From Streptomyces agglomeratus (lineage in GTDB: Bacteria; Actinomycetota; Actinomycetes; Streptomycetales; Streptomycetaceae): a DNA stretch of 64,000 nt. The stretch lies in the NCBI RefSeq assembly GCF_001746415.1, contig NZ_MEHJ01000001.1, positions 7,508,501-7,572,500 on the forward strand, written 5' to 3'. Shown here piece after piece: positions 32,413 to 41,832 of the stretch. The position numbers and the translations under genes were made by a program. Within the stretch, counting starts at the first letter, position 1, and the number at the start of each line of letters is the position of its first letter. The notes below the pieces were generated by a model. The model ran no database searches. It was not told the DNA's origin and saw only the letters and a list, made by a program, of their open reading frames with translations.

Positions 32413-33825
32413 ATGCCCGTACGGAAGCCGCAGTTCGTGCCGCGACGGCATGAGCCAGGTCAGGAGCGACCGCCCGAGGGCCGGCGTGGACCACGGCGGT
32501 GGCGGATCGCGGCGCTCCTGGCGATGGCCGTGGGCCTCACCGCCACCTCGGTGGCGATCGGGGCCGACGGTGGCCCGGACCGGACCGGCCGGGACACGCC
32601 GGTCCTCGCGGCGGACGTGTCCGTCGAGCGGCTGGCGGCCGGCGACCTCGGGCGCGGGGTCGACGCCCTCCACCGGCACCTGCGCAGACAGCCCAAGGAC
32701 GCAGGCGGCTGGGCCACCCTGGGTGCGGCGTACGTCGAACAGGCGCGGACCAGCGGCGACCCGACGCTGTACCCACGGGCGGAGAAGGCGTTCGGCCGGT
32801 CGCTGAAGCTGCGCCCGGCCGCCGACAACGACGCGGCCCTCGCCGGCCGGGCGGCGCTCGCCGCCGCCCGGCACGACTTCACCGCCGCGCTGGACGAGGC
32901 GGACCGGGCGCTGCGGGTGAACCCGTACAGCGAACGGGCGTTGTGCAGCAGGGTCGACGCCCTGGTCGAGCTCGGCCGGTACGACGAGGCGTGGCGCGCG
33001 GTCGAGCTCGCCGACCGGCGCCGGCCGGGCATCCCCGTCTTCACCCGGTACGCGTACGTACGGGAACTGCTCGGCGACACGAAGGGAGCGCGCCGGGTGC
33101 TGCTGCGCGCGCTGGAGTCCGCGTCCGCACCGCCCGATGTCGCGTACGTGGCCACTTCGCTCGGACAACTCGCCTCGTCCCAGGGCCAGTACGGGCGAGC
33201 ACGGTCCCACTACGCGACAGCGCTGCGCGCCGATCCGGGGTACGTACCGGCGCGGGAGGGGCGGGGGCGCGCGTACGCCGCCGAGGGCGACACGAAGCGG
33301 GCCCTCGGCGATCTCGAAGAGGTCGTACGGCGCTACCCGCTGCCCGGACAACTGGCCGCGCTCGGCGAACTGCACGAGGCGGCCGGGCGGCGCGAGCGCG
33401 CCGGGGAACAGTACGGGCTCGTCCGTACGTGGACCCGACTGGCCCGCGCCCAGGGCGTCGCCACCGATCTGGAGTCCGCACTCGTGGAGGCGGACCACGG
33501 CGACGCCGCCGGGGCGCTGAAGGCGGCGCGCGCCGAATGGTCGCGCCGGGAGAGTGTCCACACGGCGGACGCGCTCGGCTGGGCGCTGCACGTGAACGGC
33601 AAGGACAGGCAGGCGCTGACCTACGCCCAGAAGGCGACAGACTCGAAGCCCGGGTATCGGAACGCTTCCTTCCTCTTCCATCGGGGGATGATCGAGCACG
33701 CCCTCGGAGACGACAAGGCCGCGCGGCGGCATCTGCGCGCCGCGCTCGACCTGAACCCCGGCTTCTCACCCACGGGGGCACGCGAGGCGCGATCCGCGCT
33801 GAAGCGGATCGGGGGGACGTCGTGA
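32413..33825 (+). CDS. Tetratricopeptide repeat protein with N-terminal membrane segment
   Basis: 470 aa. One membrane helix or signal near residues 35-55 (RIAALLAMAVGLTATSVAIG), then TPR units over the whole length, e.g. GWATLGAAYVEQARTSGDPT, DALVELGRYDEAWRAVELAD, YVATSLGQLASSQGQYGRAR and ALGWALHVNGKDRQALTYAQ. TPR arrays bind other proteins. Start at ATG 32413 with GAAGGCGAG. Its TGA overlaps the GTG of the transporter gene (GTGA), so the two are made together, and it may be a scaffold for the DUF4331 protein and the transporter. Confidence 0.87.
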   Translation: MPVRKPQFVPRRHEPGQERPPEGRRGPRRWRIAALLAMAVGLTATSVAIGADGGPDRTGRDTPVLAADVSVERLAAGDLGRGVDALHRHLRRQPKDAGGWATLGAAYVEQARTSGDPTLYPRAEKAFGRSLKLRPAADNDAALAGRAALAAARHDFTAALDEADRALRVNPYSERALCSRVDALVELGRYDEAWRAVELADRRRPGIPVFTRYAYVRELLGDTKGARRVLLRALESASAPPDVAYVATSLGQLASSQGQYGRARSHYATALRADPGYVPAREGRGRAYAAEGDTKRALGDLEEVVRRYPLPGQLAALGELHEAAGRRERAGEQYGLVRTWTRLARAQGVATDLESALVEADHGDAAGALKAARAEWSRRESVHTADALGWALHVNGKDRQALTYAQKATDSKPGYRNASFLFHRGMIEHALGDDKAARRHLRAALDLNPGFSPTGAREARSALKRIGGTS

Positions 33826-35654
33826 AGCGCCGCACCGCCGCTTCCGCCCTCGTCACGCTGACGGCGGGAGCGGCACTCGCCGTCCTGCCCGCCGGGGCGG
33901 CTCAAGCGCACCCGCTGGGGAACTTCACCGTCAGCCAGTACGACGGCCTCGTCGTCGCGCCGGGGAAGCTCGCGGTGGACCACGTCGAGGACCTGGCGGA
34001 GATCCCGGCCGCCCGCGAACGCGGCCGAATCGACGCCGACGGAGACGACGATCTCGGGTCGGCCGAGCTGTCCGCCTGGGCCCGGACGCGGTGCGAGGCG
34101 GCGGCCCGGGACGCCCGGCTCACGGTCAAGGGCAAGGGCAAGGGCTCGGTCACGGGGGGCGGTCCGGCGGGCGGTGGAACCGTACCCGTCTCGGCGGGCA
34201 GCGCGAAGGCTCAAGTACAACCTGGGCAGGCCGGGTTGAAGACACTGCGCGTGACGTGCGCGCTGACGGCGCCGCTGCCGCGTGAGGGAGGCGTACGACT
34301 GGCGTACCGCCCGGCGAGTGTCACCACGACGGCGGGGTGGCGGGAGATCACCGCGCGGGGTGACCGCATGACGCTTTCCGCGTCGGACGTGCCGGGGAAG
34401 TCCCTCTCGCGCCGGCTGACCGCGTATCCCGGCGACGTGCTCTCCACGCCGCCCGAAGTACGGTCGGCCGCCCTCACGGTACGAGCAGGGGGACCGGCGC
34501 TGGTCTCGGGCGGGGACGACGGCGGAGGTTCCCCGGCAGCGGGCGTACTGCCGCGCGGGGCGGACCGCTGGGCGCAGGCGCTGACCGGCCTCGTCGCCCG
34601 GCACGAACTGACCGCCGGTTTCGCGGCGCTCGCACTCGGCATGTCCCTGTTCCTGGGAGCCATGCACGCTCTGGCACCGGGCCACGGCAAGACGATGATG
34701 GCGGCCGCGGCCGCCGCGGGCGGCCGCAGCTCGGTGCGCGACATGGTCGGCCTGGGGCTGTCGGTGACGATGACCCACACCCTGGGCGTCTTCGCGTTGG
34801 GCGCCCTGATCACGGCGGGGTCGGCCGCGGCGCCCACCGTCGTCTCGTGGCTGGGCATCGCGAGCGGCGCCCTGGTCGCGGTGGCGGGCGCGCTGCTGCT
34901 GCGCAGGGCGTGGAGACAGCGCCACAGGCCACACACCCACGGCCACAGCCATGGGCATGGGCATACCCACGTCCATACGCAGGGGCACGGGCACCCGCAC
35001 GGGCAGGGCCCCGCGCACAGCCACGACGCCGACGCCGTTCCTGTCCACGCCGAGGAACGGACGCTTGTCTCGGTGGCTTCCTCCACGTCCGCCGTGCCCG
35101 GTCTCGCCGCCGACGTACAGCCGCCGGCGAAGCCCAGTCACAAGCACGAGCACGGGCACGAGCACGGGCACGGGCACGGGCACGAGCAGGAGCAGGAGCA
35201 CGACCGGGGGAGTGCAGACGTCGACGAACCCGTTCCGGTGGCTTCCCCCGGGCACAGCCACCCGCACCACTCCCACCCGCATCCCCATTCCCACACGCAC
35301 TCCCACCTCCCTCCCGCCCCCGGCCTGCGCGGAGTCGTACTCCTCGGGTTCGCCGGCGGGCTGGTCCCGAGCCCGTCGGCCGTCGTCGTCCTGGTCGGCG
35401 CGGCTGCCCTCGGCCAGGCATGGTTCGGGTTTCTGCTGGTCCTGGCCTACGGAGCCGGCCTGGCCCTCACGCTGACGGGCGCCGGGTTCGCGGCCGTGCG
35501 GCTGAGGGAGACGACGGCGCGCAGGCTGACGCGGCGGCCGCGGGGCCGGTTCCTCGTGCGGGCTCAGCGTGCCGCCCCGCTCGGCACGGCTGCCGTGGTG
35601 TTCGTGCTGGGATGCGGACTACTGCTCCGAGGTGCTGCGACAGCGCTCGGCTGA
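33822..35654 (+). CDS. NicO/RcnA-type nickel/cobalt transporter with His-rich loops
   Basis: 610 aa. Signal peptide, then an extracytoplasmic domain starting HPLGNFTVSQYDGLVV (a usual companion of bacterial NicO proteins). The transporter part begins near residue 260: GMSLFLGAMHALAPGHGKTM contains the HxxxxxHGK-like signature. Three His/Gly/Glu-rich cytoplasmic stretches (about 366-403, 437-463, 475-500) interrupt it before the last spans (GVVLLGFAGGLVPSPSAVVV). Such loops bind Ni, Co or Zn. RcnA relatives export metal, others import it; direction is not decidable here. GTG 33822 overlaps the TPR gene stop. Confidence 0.86.
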   Translation: MKRRTAASALVTLTAGAALAVLPAGAAQAHPLGNFTVSQYDGLVVAPGKLAVDHVEDLAEIPAARERGRIDADGDDDLGSAELSAWARTRCEAAARDARLTVKGKGKGSVTGGGPAGGGTVPVSAGSAKAQVQPGQAGLKTLRVTCALTAPLPREGGVRLAYRPASVTTTAGWREITARGDRMTLSASDVPGKSLSRRLTAYPGDVLSTPPEVRSAALTVRAGGPALVSGGDDGGGSPAAGVLPRGADRWAQALTGLVARHELTAGFAALALGMSLFLGAMHALAPGHGKTMMAAAAAAGGRSSVRDMVGLGLSVTMTHTLGVFALGALITAGSAAAPTVVSWLGIASGALVAVAGALLLRRAWRQRHRPHTHGHSHGHGHTHVHTQGHGHPHGQGPAHSHDADAVPVHAEERTLVSVASSTSAVPGLAADVQPPAKPSHKHEHGHEHGHGHGHEQEQEHDRGSADVDEPVPVASPGHSHPHHSHPHPHSHTHSHLPPAPGLRGVVLLGFAGGLVPSPSAVVVLVGAAALGQAWFGFLLVLAYGAGLALTLTGAGFAAVRLRETTARRLTRRPRGRFLVRAQRAAPLGTAAVVFVLGCGLLLRGAATALG

Positions 35655-35703
35655 GAAGCCCCCGTACTCGGCAGAGACGCTCCCGTACGGCGGGCAGGGC
35701 AGA

Positions 35704-35756
35704 CAGCGAAACAGGGCTACCGGCCGCGAATGCGTGCCGGTAGCCCTGTTTCGCTG
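35704..35756. terminator. Strong bidirectional terminator
   Basis: A 21-bp perfect inverted repeat (35704-35724 with 35736-35756), loop of 11, containing GGGCTACCGGC and an AAAC/GTTT section. It lies between the convergent transporter and serine protease genes. Confidence 0.9.
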
Positions 35757-35787
35757 AAGACGGGGCAGGCGAACCCCCGGCCGGGAA

Positions 35788-37128
35788 TCAGCCCCAAGCC
35801 TGGGAGTACTGCCGACGGTAGCTCCTGCGGTCGTGAGCCGACCGGATCCACCGGGTCGCCACCAGACCCACGAGGCTCACGGCCGCGACGAGCAGCCCCG
35901 GCACGTAGCCGCGCGGGACGCCGGTCCAAGCAGGCAGTCGTACACCTCCCGTCGCCTCCGGCAGGGCGGTGGCGCCGGCGCCCGGCGGCGGCGCCGCGAC
36001 GCCCCGGCCGTCTTCGGCCGCCGTGGTGGCGCCGATGACACGCACCCCGAGAGCAGCCGTCGCCGTGGTCACCGGCTGGAAGTACGTGAGACCTCCGGTG
36101 GTGCAGTCGCCATTGCCGCCCGACGTGACGCCGAGCGCAACCCCCCGCGCGAACAGTGGGCCACCGCTGTCGCCCGGCTCGGCGCACACCGTCGTCTCGA
36201 TCAGCCCGGTCACTGTGCCCTCGGGGAAGTTCACCGTCGCGTTCAACGCGGTCACCCGGCCCGCCCGCACGCCCGTCGTACTGCCGCTGCGGAATACCTG
36301 CTGGCCGACGAACGGATCGGCGGCCCCGGTGATGCGCACCTCGCGGCCACCGCCGATCGCCACCGCGCTGCCGCCACTGGACGCCTCGCCGTTCTCGTAC
36401 TCGACCAGGGAGAAGTCGCTGCCGGGAAAGCTACTCGCGGTCGTCGTGCCGACGCGCCCCGCGCCCTGCGCGTCCTGGAACCAGGTCGTGCCGACGGCAC
36501 CGCAGTGCCCTGCCGTCAGGATGTACTTCTTACGGCCGTCGGTGACGTCGAAGCCGGCCGAGCAGCGCCCGTTTCCGGCGAAGACCGGGGCCCCGCCGCT
36601 CACTCGGGTCGTGAAGGACCCTTTTGTGCGCTGCATCTCCACGTACCCGCCGATATCCTCGGCGAGCCCGGACATGCGCGACCAGTCGTCGGACGAGACG
36701 GTGCTGTCGGCGTGCACCACGACCTTGTTGGACGCGTAGTCCATCACCCACGCGGTGCCGGGCACCCGGGGTGCGGAACGCAGCGCGTCCGTGGCCGAGC
36801 GCAGTTGCCGCATGCTGTGGGGAACTACCTTGGCGCGGGCTCCCGCGCGTCCGACCTCCGCCGCCGCTTCCGCGTCGGTCACCGCGACGACCGGGAGCCC
36901 GTCGGAACCGATCCAGGTGCCCGCCGTACGAGAGGTGCCGAGGCGCGCCACCAGGCTCGCGCCCAACTCGTCCGGCCGGGCGGTGGCGCCGCCCCCGGTC
37001 GCTTCGCGGCCGGCGGGGGCGGTCGGCTCGCCCGCCGTCGCGGTCGTGATCATCAGGCCGCCGCAGAGTATGCCGCCCGTGGCGGCCACCTGCGCCAGCC
37101 TCTGCAATCTGCGTCGCGCGTGCCTCAT
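35788..37128 (-). CDS. Streptogrisin-like S1 serine protease with C-terminal membrane anchor
   Basis: 446 aa. Signal peptide (RRRLQRLAQVAATGGILCGG...), then a pro-region like that of alpha-lytic protease/streptogrisins (MRQLRSATDALRSAP, VVVHADSTVSSDDW). The mature protease has the catalytic triad in ILTAGHCG, FPGSDFSLVEY and EPGDSGGPLF. After a Pro/Ala/Gly linker, YVPGLLVAAVSLVGLVATRW is a membrane helix followed by a basic tail, so the enzyme would be tethered to the cell, unlike secreted streptogrisins. Start at ATG 37128 with GAGGT; the frame runs open to 37341. Divergent from the aminotransferase gene. Confidence 0.88.
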   Translation of the reverse strand: MRHARRRLQRLAQVAATGGILCGGLMITTATAGEPTAPAGREATGGGATARPDELGASLVARLGTSRTAGTWIGSDGLPVVAVTDAEAAAEVGRAGARAKVVPHSMRQLRSATDALRSAPRVPGTAWVMDYASNKVVVHADSTVSSDDWSRMSGLAEDIGGYVEMQRTKGSFTTRVSGGAPVFAGNGRCSAGFDVTDGRKKYILTAGHCGAVGTTWFQDAQGAGRVGTTTASSFPGSDFSLVEYENGEASSGGSAVAIGGGREVRITGAADPFVGQQVFRSGSTTGVRAGRVTALNATVNFPEGTVTGLIETTVCAEPGDSGGPLFARGVALGVTSGGNGDCTTGGLTYFQPVTTATAALGVRVIGATTAAEDGRGVAAPPPGAGATALPEATGGVRLPAWTGVPRGYVPGLLVAAVSLVGLVATRWIRSAHDRRSYRRQYSQAWG

Positions 37129-37433
37129 CCGTACCTCACAGCAGTTCCGACACGACGTCACCAACGTCGGGGCCGCAGAGAGCGGTCCCCCTTCCATACG
37201 GGCCGTCGTGCGGGCACGTTCACCGACGCGCTCGCTCTGTTCACCCCATAAGCGCCACAAGTCCCACAAGTGCCACAGGCCCACAAGCCAACACAGGCTG
37301 CACGGCCCGCACGAGTCGCTGAGGCCCCTCGGGCCGCACACACCTCAGACGTTGAACGGTGCCGCGCCGCCGCTCGTATATCCGGGCGGTTCGTCCAGTC
37401 CAGGTACGGGCCCCGCAGGCAGGGGAGGCACTC
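37129..37433. other. 305-bp divergent region with a 9-bp repeat array
   Basis: Separates the protease and aminotransferase genes. It contains four degenerate copies of nnCCACAAG (37252-37287: GCGCCACAAG, TCCCACAAG, TGCCACAGG, CCCACAAG). Such arrays can be iterated regulator sites. No promoter hexamers recognised with confidence. Confidence 0.5.
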
Positions 37434-38819
37434 ATGGCCGGCAGCAACATCACGCAGCTCTTTCGCGCGTCCACCGCGCACAGCCCCTCGTACTTCACTC
37501 TGAACCGGGCGGGGGCGGGCGCGGCCGGCGGAATCACCGACTTCTGCATCCCCTGCAACCCGTACTTCCCCACCCCCGCGATGTTCGACGAGCTGGGCAG
37601 CCGGCTCCGCGACATCCTGACGTACTACCCGAGCGGCGCCGACACCATCACCGCCGAACTGTGCCAGGTGCTCGGACTCAACCCGCAGACAGTCGCCATG
37701 GGGAACGGCTCCACCGAACTCATCACCTGGATCGACCACTTGCTCGTCCACGAGTCGCTGGCCGTGCCCGTTCCCACCTTCGGGCGGTGGACCGACCAGC
37801 CGATGGAGACCGGGAAGCGCGTCGACATGCTCCTGCTGCCCGAGGCGCACGGCTTCGGGCTGGACCCGGAAGCGTTCGTACGGTTCATCCGCTCCAGAGG
37901 TTCCCGCGTGGCCGTCATTTGCAACCCCAACAACCCCGACGGCGGCTTCCTGCCCAAACAGCAGGTCCTGGCGCTCCTCGACGCACTTCAGGACCTCGAC
38001 CTGGTGGTCGTCGACGAGTCCTTCCTGGAGTTCGCCGACGCGGAACCCGAACCGAGCGTCGCGGCCGAGGCGGTGCTGCGTACGAACGTCATCGTGCTGC
38101 GCAGCCTCGGCAAGAACTTCGGGCTGCACGGCGTCCGCTTCGGCTACCTGGTCTCGAATCCGGGGCTCGCGGGAAAGGTGCGCAGGGCTCTGCCCAAGTG
38201 GAACCTCAACTCCTTCGCGGAGACGGTGGTGTTCATGCTCAAGGAGCACCGCCAGGAGTACGCGGACAGCATCGCGCGCTCGCGCCGCGACCGGGAGGAG
38301 ATGACCTGGCGCCTCTCGCGGCTGCCGGGCCTCACCGTGTACCCCTCGCAGGGCAACTTCGTGTACGTACGGCTGCCGCAGGGCGCGGACGGGATCGTGC
38401 TGCGCGACCGGCTGCTGTCCGAGCACGGTGTGCTGGTGCGTGACTGCTCCAACAAGGTCGGCAGCTCCAGCCGCTTCCTGCGCCTCGTGGTGCGCCCGCA
38501 GCAGGACGTCGACCGGCTCATCGGGGCGCTGGGGCAGGTGTTGTACGGGCAGCAACAGGAGGTCGTGGAGGTACCGGAGACACCGGAGGCCACGGAGGCG
38601 GCGTGGGCGCCGCGGCCGCGGCAGTTCGTACCGGCACCCGCGGCTCCGCCGGCGCTTCCCGAACTCACGGACCAACCGCGGTACGCCCCGACGGCGATGC
38701 TCACCCGGGGCTACCAGGAGACGGCGTCCGCCCGGGGCCTGGGACCGGTACGGGCGCGGGGAGAGCGGGACTACACCTCGGGCATCGCGGCGGTGGACCG
38801 CCTCATCGGCGGGGCATGA
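37434..38819 (+). CDS. HisC-like class I/II aminotransferase with C-terminal tail
   Basis: 461 aa. PLP-dependent fold type I: YYPSGADTITAELCQVLGL, MGNGSTELITWIDHLL, VICNPNNPDGGFL, VVVDESFLEFAD and the PLP lysine Lys227 in LRSLGKNFGLHGVRFGY. Arg near the end (RFLRLVVRP) binds the substrate carboxylate. Closest to histidinol-phosphate/aromatic aminotransferases. About 90 residues after position 372 are not part of the fold: a Pro/Glu-rich linker and then DYTSGIAAVDRLIGGA. Start at ATG 37434 with AGGGGAGG. No histidine genes nearby, so a secondary pathway is likely. Confidence 0.86.
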   Translation: MAGSNITQLFRASTAHSPSYFTLNRAGAGAAGGITDFCIPCNPYFPTPAMFDELGSRLRDILTYYPSGADTITAELCQVLGLNPQTVAMGNGSTELITWIDHLLVHESLAVPVPTFGRWTDQPMETGKRVDMLLLPEAHGFGLDPEAFVRFIRSRGSRVAVICNPNNPDGGFLPKQQVLALLDALQDLDLVVVDESFLEFADAEPEPSVAAEAVLRTNVIVLRSLGKNFGLHGVRFGYLVSNPGLAGKVRRALPKWNLNSFAETVVFMLKEHRQEYADSIARSRRDREEMTWRLSRLPGLTVYPSQGNFVYVRLPQGADGIVLRDRLLSEHGVLVRDCSNKVGSSSRFLRLVVRPQQDVDRLIGALGQVLYGQQQEVVEVPETPEATEAAWAPRPRQFVPAPAAPPALPELTDQPRYAPTAMLTRGYQETASARGLGPVRARGERDYTSGIAAVDRLIGGA

Positions 38820-38828
38820 CGGGGATCT

Positions 38829-38844
38829 TGCCGACCGGTCGGCA
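38829..38844. promoter_or_regulatory. Perfect 16-bp palindrome
   Basis: TGCCGACCGGTCGGCA, 10 bp after the aminotransferase stop and 180 bp before the secreted hydrolase. No loop, so more like an operator (TetR type) for the hydrolase than a terminator. Confidence 0.4.
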
Positions 38845-39008
38845 CACGGTGGGGGTCGGCACCGCGCGCCGCCGCGCCAGGTCCGCCGCCCGCACGGCCG
38901 GCCCCTCGGCGATCCCGTGCCCCCCACGAGGCAACCCACGGCCATCAGTTGTCGTCCTCCCGGGGCGAGGGAGGCGCCGGGGATCCCTGGGGCGTCCCGA
39001 CGAGACCG

Positions 39009-41831
39009 ATGCTGAGGAAGACCACCTTGATACGTGTCACACGTGCGGTGACCGCCGCGACGGTGTTACTCGCGCTGGCGGCGGCGTCACCGGCGGCGGC
39101 GTCACCGCGACCGGCGCACGCGCTGCCGTCCGCCGCTTCACTGTCGGACGCACCTCCGGAGCGGACCGCCGGCAAGCTCCCACCGGGCTGGGAACTCACC
39201 GACACCGGTGCCGGGAAGCAACTCGTCTGGACGTCACGCGAACACGTGCCCATGGGTGACGCCCGGGTCGAGTTCTACGCCGGCGACCGGCTGCTCGGCC
39301 GGCCCGTCCCCGCGAAGGACGGGCGCTCGTTCCGGCTGGACTTCGTCGGCGCACGGATCGGCCAGGCGAAGGAGTTGCGCGTAATGGCCGGCGGACGCCG
39401 GCTGGACGCGGCCGGTAAGGACCCGGCCCCCTGGACCGGCTCCCCGCCCTCCGAGCAGCGGGCAGCCGCCCCCTTCCCCGCCAACGGGGTCGACCCGGGA
39501 GTCCCGGGCCGCTACCGGACCGTCAGCGGCGAATACGCCCTGAGATCGGTGCGATTGCCCGGTTTTCCTGCCCCGGTGGAGATGCGTGCCGCGGTGGTGG
39601 GACCGGCCGACGCCCCGGGGAAGCGGCCGGTGGCGCTGTTCCTGCACGGCCGCCACAACACGTGCTTCAAACCCGGCGGCGACGGTCCGGCCGGCGACTG
39701 GCCCTGCAAGGCCGGCACCCAGCCGGTGCCGAGCCACCGGGGCTACTTGCGGGCCCAGAAGCTCCTGGCCTCGCAGGGGTACGTGACGTTCTCCATCTCG
39801 GCCAACGGCATCAACGGGCAGGACCATTTCGCGGAGGACGGCGGCGCACAGGCCCGCTCGTCCCTGGTGCGGCAGCACCTGGCCCGCTGGGCGGACTGGG
39901 CGGCCGGCCCGGCCGGCGCGCCGGCCGCCGTGCGGGCCGCCTCGCCCGCCGACCTCTCCCGCGTGCTGCTGATCGGTCACTCGCGTGGCGGAGAGGGCGT
40001 CAACAGGGCCGCGCTCGACAGCCTCTACCGGCCGCCCGCCGGCCAGGACGGACATCGTGGCAAGGTGCGGTGGAACATCCGCGGCACCGTCCTGATAGGG
40101 CCCACCATCTTCGGGCACAACCCCGCCCCCGAGGTGCCCTCCATGACCATCCTGCCCGGCTGCGACGGTGACGTCTCCGACCTCCAGGGCGAGCTCTACG
40201 TCGACGGAACGCGCGGCGTCAGCCGCGGCGCGGCACTGCACAGTGCCGTGTACATGGTGGGCGCCAACCACAACTTCTTCAACAGCGAATGGACGCCGGG
40301 GCAGGCGGAGGCACCCGCCGACGACGACTTCTGGACCGGCGAGACGCCGGACCCGGTCTGCACTCCGGGCACCAGGACCCGCCTGACCGCCACCCAGCAG
40401 CAGGCGGCGGGCGCCACGTACATCGCGGCGGCGGCCCGGCTGTTCGTCGCGGCCGACGACCGCGTGCGTCCCCTGCTGGACGGCAGCGACCGCCGAGCTC
40501 CCTCGGCGGACCCCGCGCGCGTCCTTACCCACGCCGTCGGCGCGAACCGTACGAGGGCCTTCCTGCCGGGCCCCTCGACGACCGTGTCCGGGGGCCGGCT
40601 CTGCGCACAGACCGACCCCGACCCGGCCCGCGCCTGTCTGCCCCCCGGCGGCGCGGGAGGGCGGTCGCCGCACTTCGCCTCCTGGGAGACGTCTCCGGAA
40701 CCGGGCCGCGACGCCGTCGCGATGCGGTGGTCGCGCCCGGGATCCGCGGTGTCGGTGCGCCCTGTACGGCCGGTCTCGCTGGCGGGATCCAAGGCGCTGG
40801 CGATCAGGATGATCGTCCCGCCCAACACCACGGGCACACAGCTGGACGTCACTCTCGTCGATGCCTCGGGCCGGCGGTCCACCCTCGGCCGGGCACGTGT
40901 CGACGGACTGCCGGGCAGCGAGCGTACGGCCTCGCACTGGGGGCGCGAGATACGCGTACCCCTGTCCGCCGCCGTCCGGTCCGGGCTCGACCTGAAGCGC
41001 GTGAAGGCCCTGGAACTGACCCCGCGCAGCCGTTCCGGCCGGGCCTGGCTGATGGACGCCTGGGGCTGGAGCCCCGGCACACCGGCGGTGCGCCCGGCCG
41101 TGGTGGCGCGCGTCGACATCGGCCGGCTGTCGGTCAGGGAAGGAAACTCCGGCGTACGGATCTACCGTGTCCCGGTGCGGGTCACCGGGCAGGGCAGCGG
41201 CCAGGTCCGGGTGTTCGTCGCCAGGCCCGGCACGGAGGAGATCACGCCCCGGACGGTGACGGTGAGCCCGGGAAGCGACACCATCCGCGTACCGGTGCCG
41301 GTGCGCGGCAACACCCGGTACGGCAACGACATCGCGCACGACGTGTTCGTCAAGGCGGTGCGCAGTGCGGCGGTCGGCTCCCACCGGGGCGGGGTGACCG
41401 CACGGAACGACGACGCGATGCCCACGGTCAGGGTCAAGCCGGTCGCGGACGACGTGACCGAGGGTCGGAGCCTGACCTGGCGGGTGACGCTTTCGGCGGT
41501 CGCCGACGCGGACGTCATGGGCGAGCTCACGTTCCTGCCCGTCGACCGCGGCACGGAGCTGTCCACCCTGGACGTCGAGCGCCGCTGGCTGGAGGAATCC
41601 CTCGGCGCGTCGCCGACTCCGGCCAAACCGCTCTCCAAGGCCGTGGAAGAGCCGTACCTGCCGGTCACCATTCCGGCCGGCGAGCTGAGCACCGAGGTGA
41701 CCGTGCCCACCGTCACGGACCGCGTGAACGAGCCCAAGGAGTGGCTGAAAGCCCGGATGATGACGTACGACGAGTCCTGGGGACCCCGGCCGGGCCCGGT
41801 GGTCACCGGCTCGGTACGGAACGCGCCCTAG
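39009..41831 (+). CDS. Large secreted alpha/beta hydrolase
   Basis: 940 aa. Signal peptide, then an alpha/beta hydrolase core: VALFLHGRHNTCF (oxyanion region) and the nucleophile elbow LLIGHSRGGEGVN, with MVGANHNFFN as a likely His site. The second half holds beta-sandwich domains, one near 720-830 resembling Calx-beta (VREGNSGVRIYRVPVRV). Substrate unknown; an extracellular esterase or lipase is the best guess. ATG 39009 has a poor ribosome site; TTG 39027 (giving IRVTRAVTAAT...) has AGGAAG six bases upstream and may be the true start. Its TAG stop is part of the target duplication of the insertion sequence that follows. Confidence 0.8.
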   Translation: MLRKTTLIRVTRAVTAATVLLALAAASPAAASPRPAHALPSAASLSDAPPERTAGKLPPGWELTDTGAGKQLVWTSREHVPMGDARVEFYAGDRLLGRPVPAKDGRSFRLDFVGARIGQAKELRVMAGGRRLDAAGKDPAPWTGSPPSEQRAAAPFPANGVDPGVPGRYRTVSGEYALRSVRLPGFPAPVEMRAAVVGPADAPGKRPVALFLHGRHNTCFKPGGDGPAGDWPCKAGTQPVPSHRGYLRAQKLLASQGYVTFSISANGINGQDHFAEDGGAQARSSLVRQHLARWADWAAGPAGAPAAVRAASPADLSRVLLIGHSRGGEGVNRAALDSLYRPPAGQDGHRGKVRWNIRGTVLIGPTIFGHNPAPEVPSMTILPGCDGDVSDLQGELYVDGTRGVSRGAALHSAVYMVGANHNFFNSEWTPGQAEAPADDDFWTGETPDPVCTPGTRTRLTATQQQAAGATYIAAAARLFVAADDRVRPLLDGSDRRAPSADPARVLTHAVGANRTRAFLPGPSTTVSGGRLCAQTDPDPARACLPPGGAGGRSPHFASWETSPEPGRDAVAMRWSRPGSAVSVRPVRPVSLAGSKALAIRMIVPPNTTGTQLDVTLVDASGRRSTLGRARVDGLPGSERTASHWGREIRVPLSAAVRSGLDLKRVKALELTPRSRSGRAWLMDAWGWSPGTPAVRPAVVARVDIGRLSVREGNSGVRIYRVPVRVTGQGSGQVRVFVARPGTEEITPRTVTVSPGSDTIRVPVPVRGNTRYGNDIAHDVFVKAVRSAAVGSHRGGVTARNDDAMPTVRVKPVADDVTEGRSLTWRVTLSAVADADVMGELTFLPVDRGTELSTLDVERRWLEESLGASPTPAKPLSKAVEEPYLPVTIPAGELSTEVTVPTVTDRVNEPKEWLKARMMTYDESWGPRPGPVVTGSVRNAP

Positions 41832-41832
41832 A

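Noticed and set aside
34900..35330. CAC/GGCACG-rich repeats taken for a CRISPR-like or tandem array
   Set aside because: They encode the His-rich loops of the NicO transporter in frame; no regular repeat-spacer spacing.
32499..35654. One 1051-codon frame suggesting a TPR-transporter fusion
   Set aside because: The first 440 codons are out of frame with the TPR protein; the transporter starts at GTG 33822.
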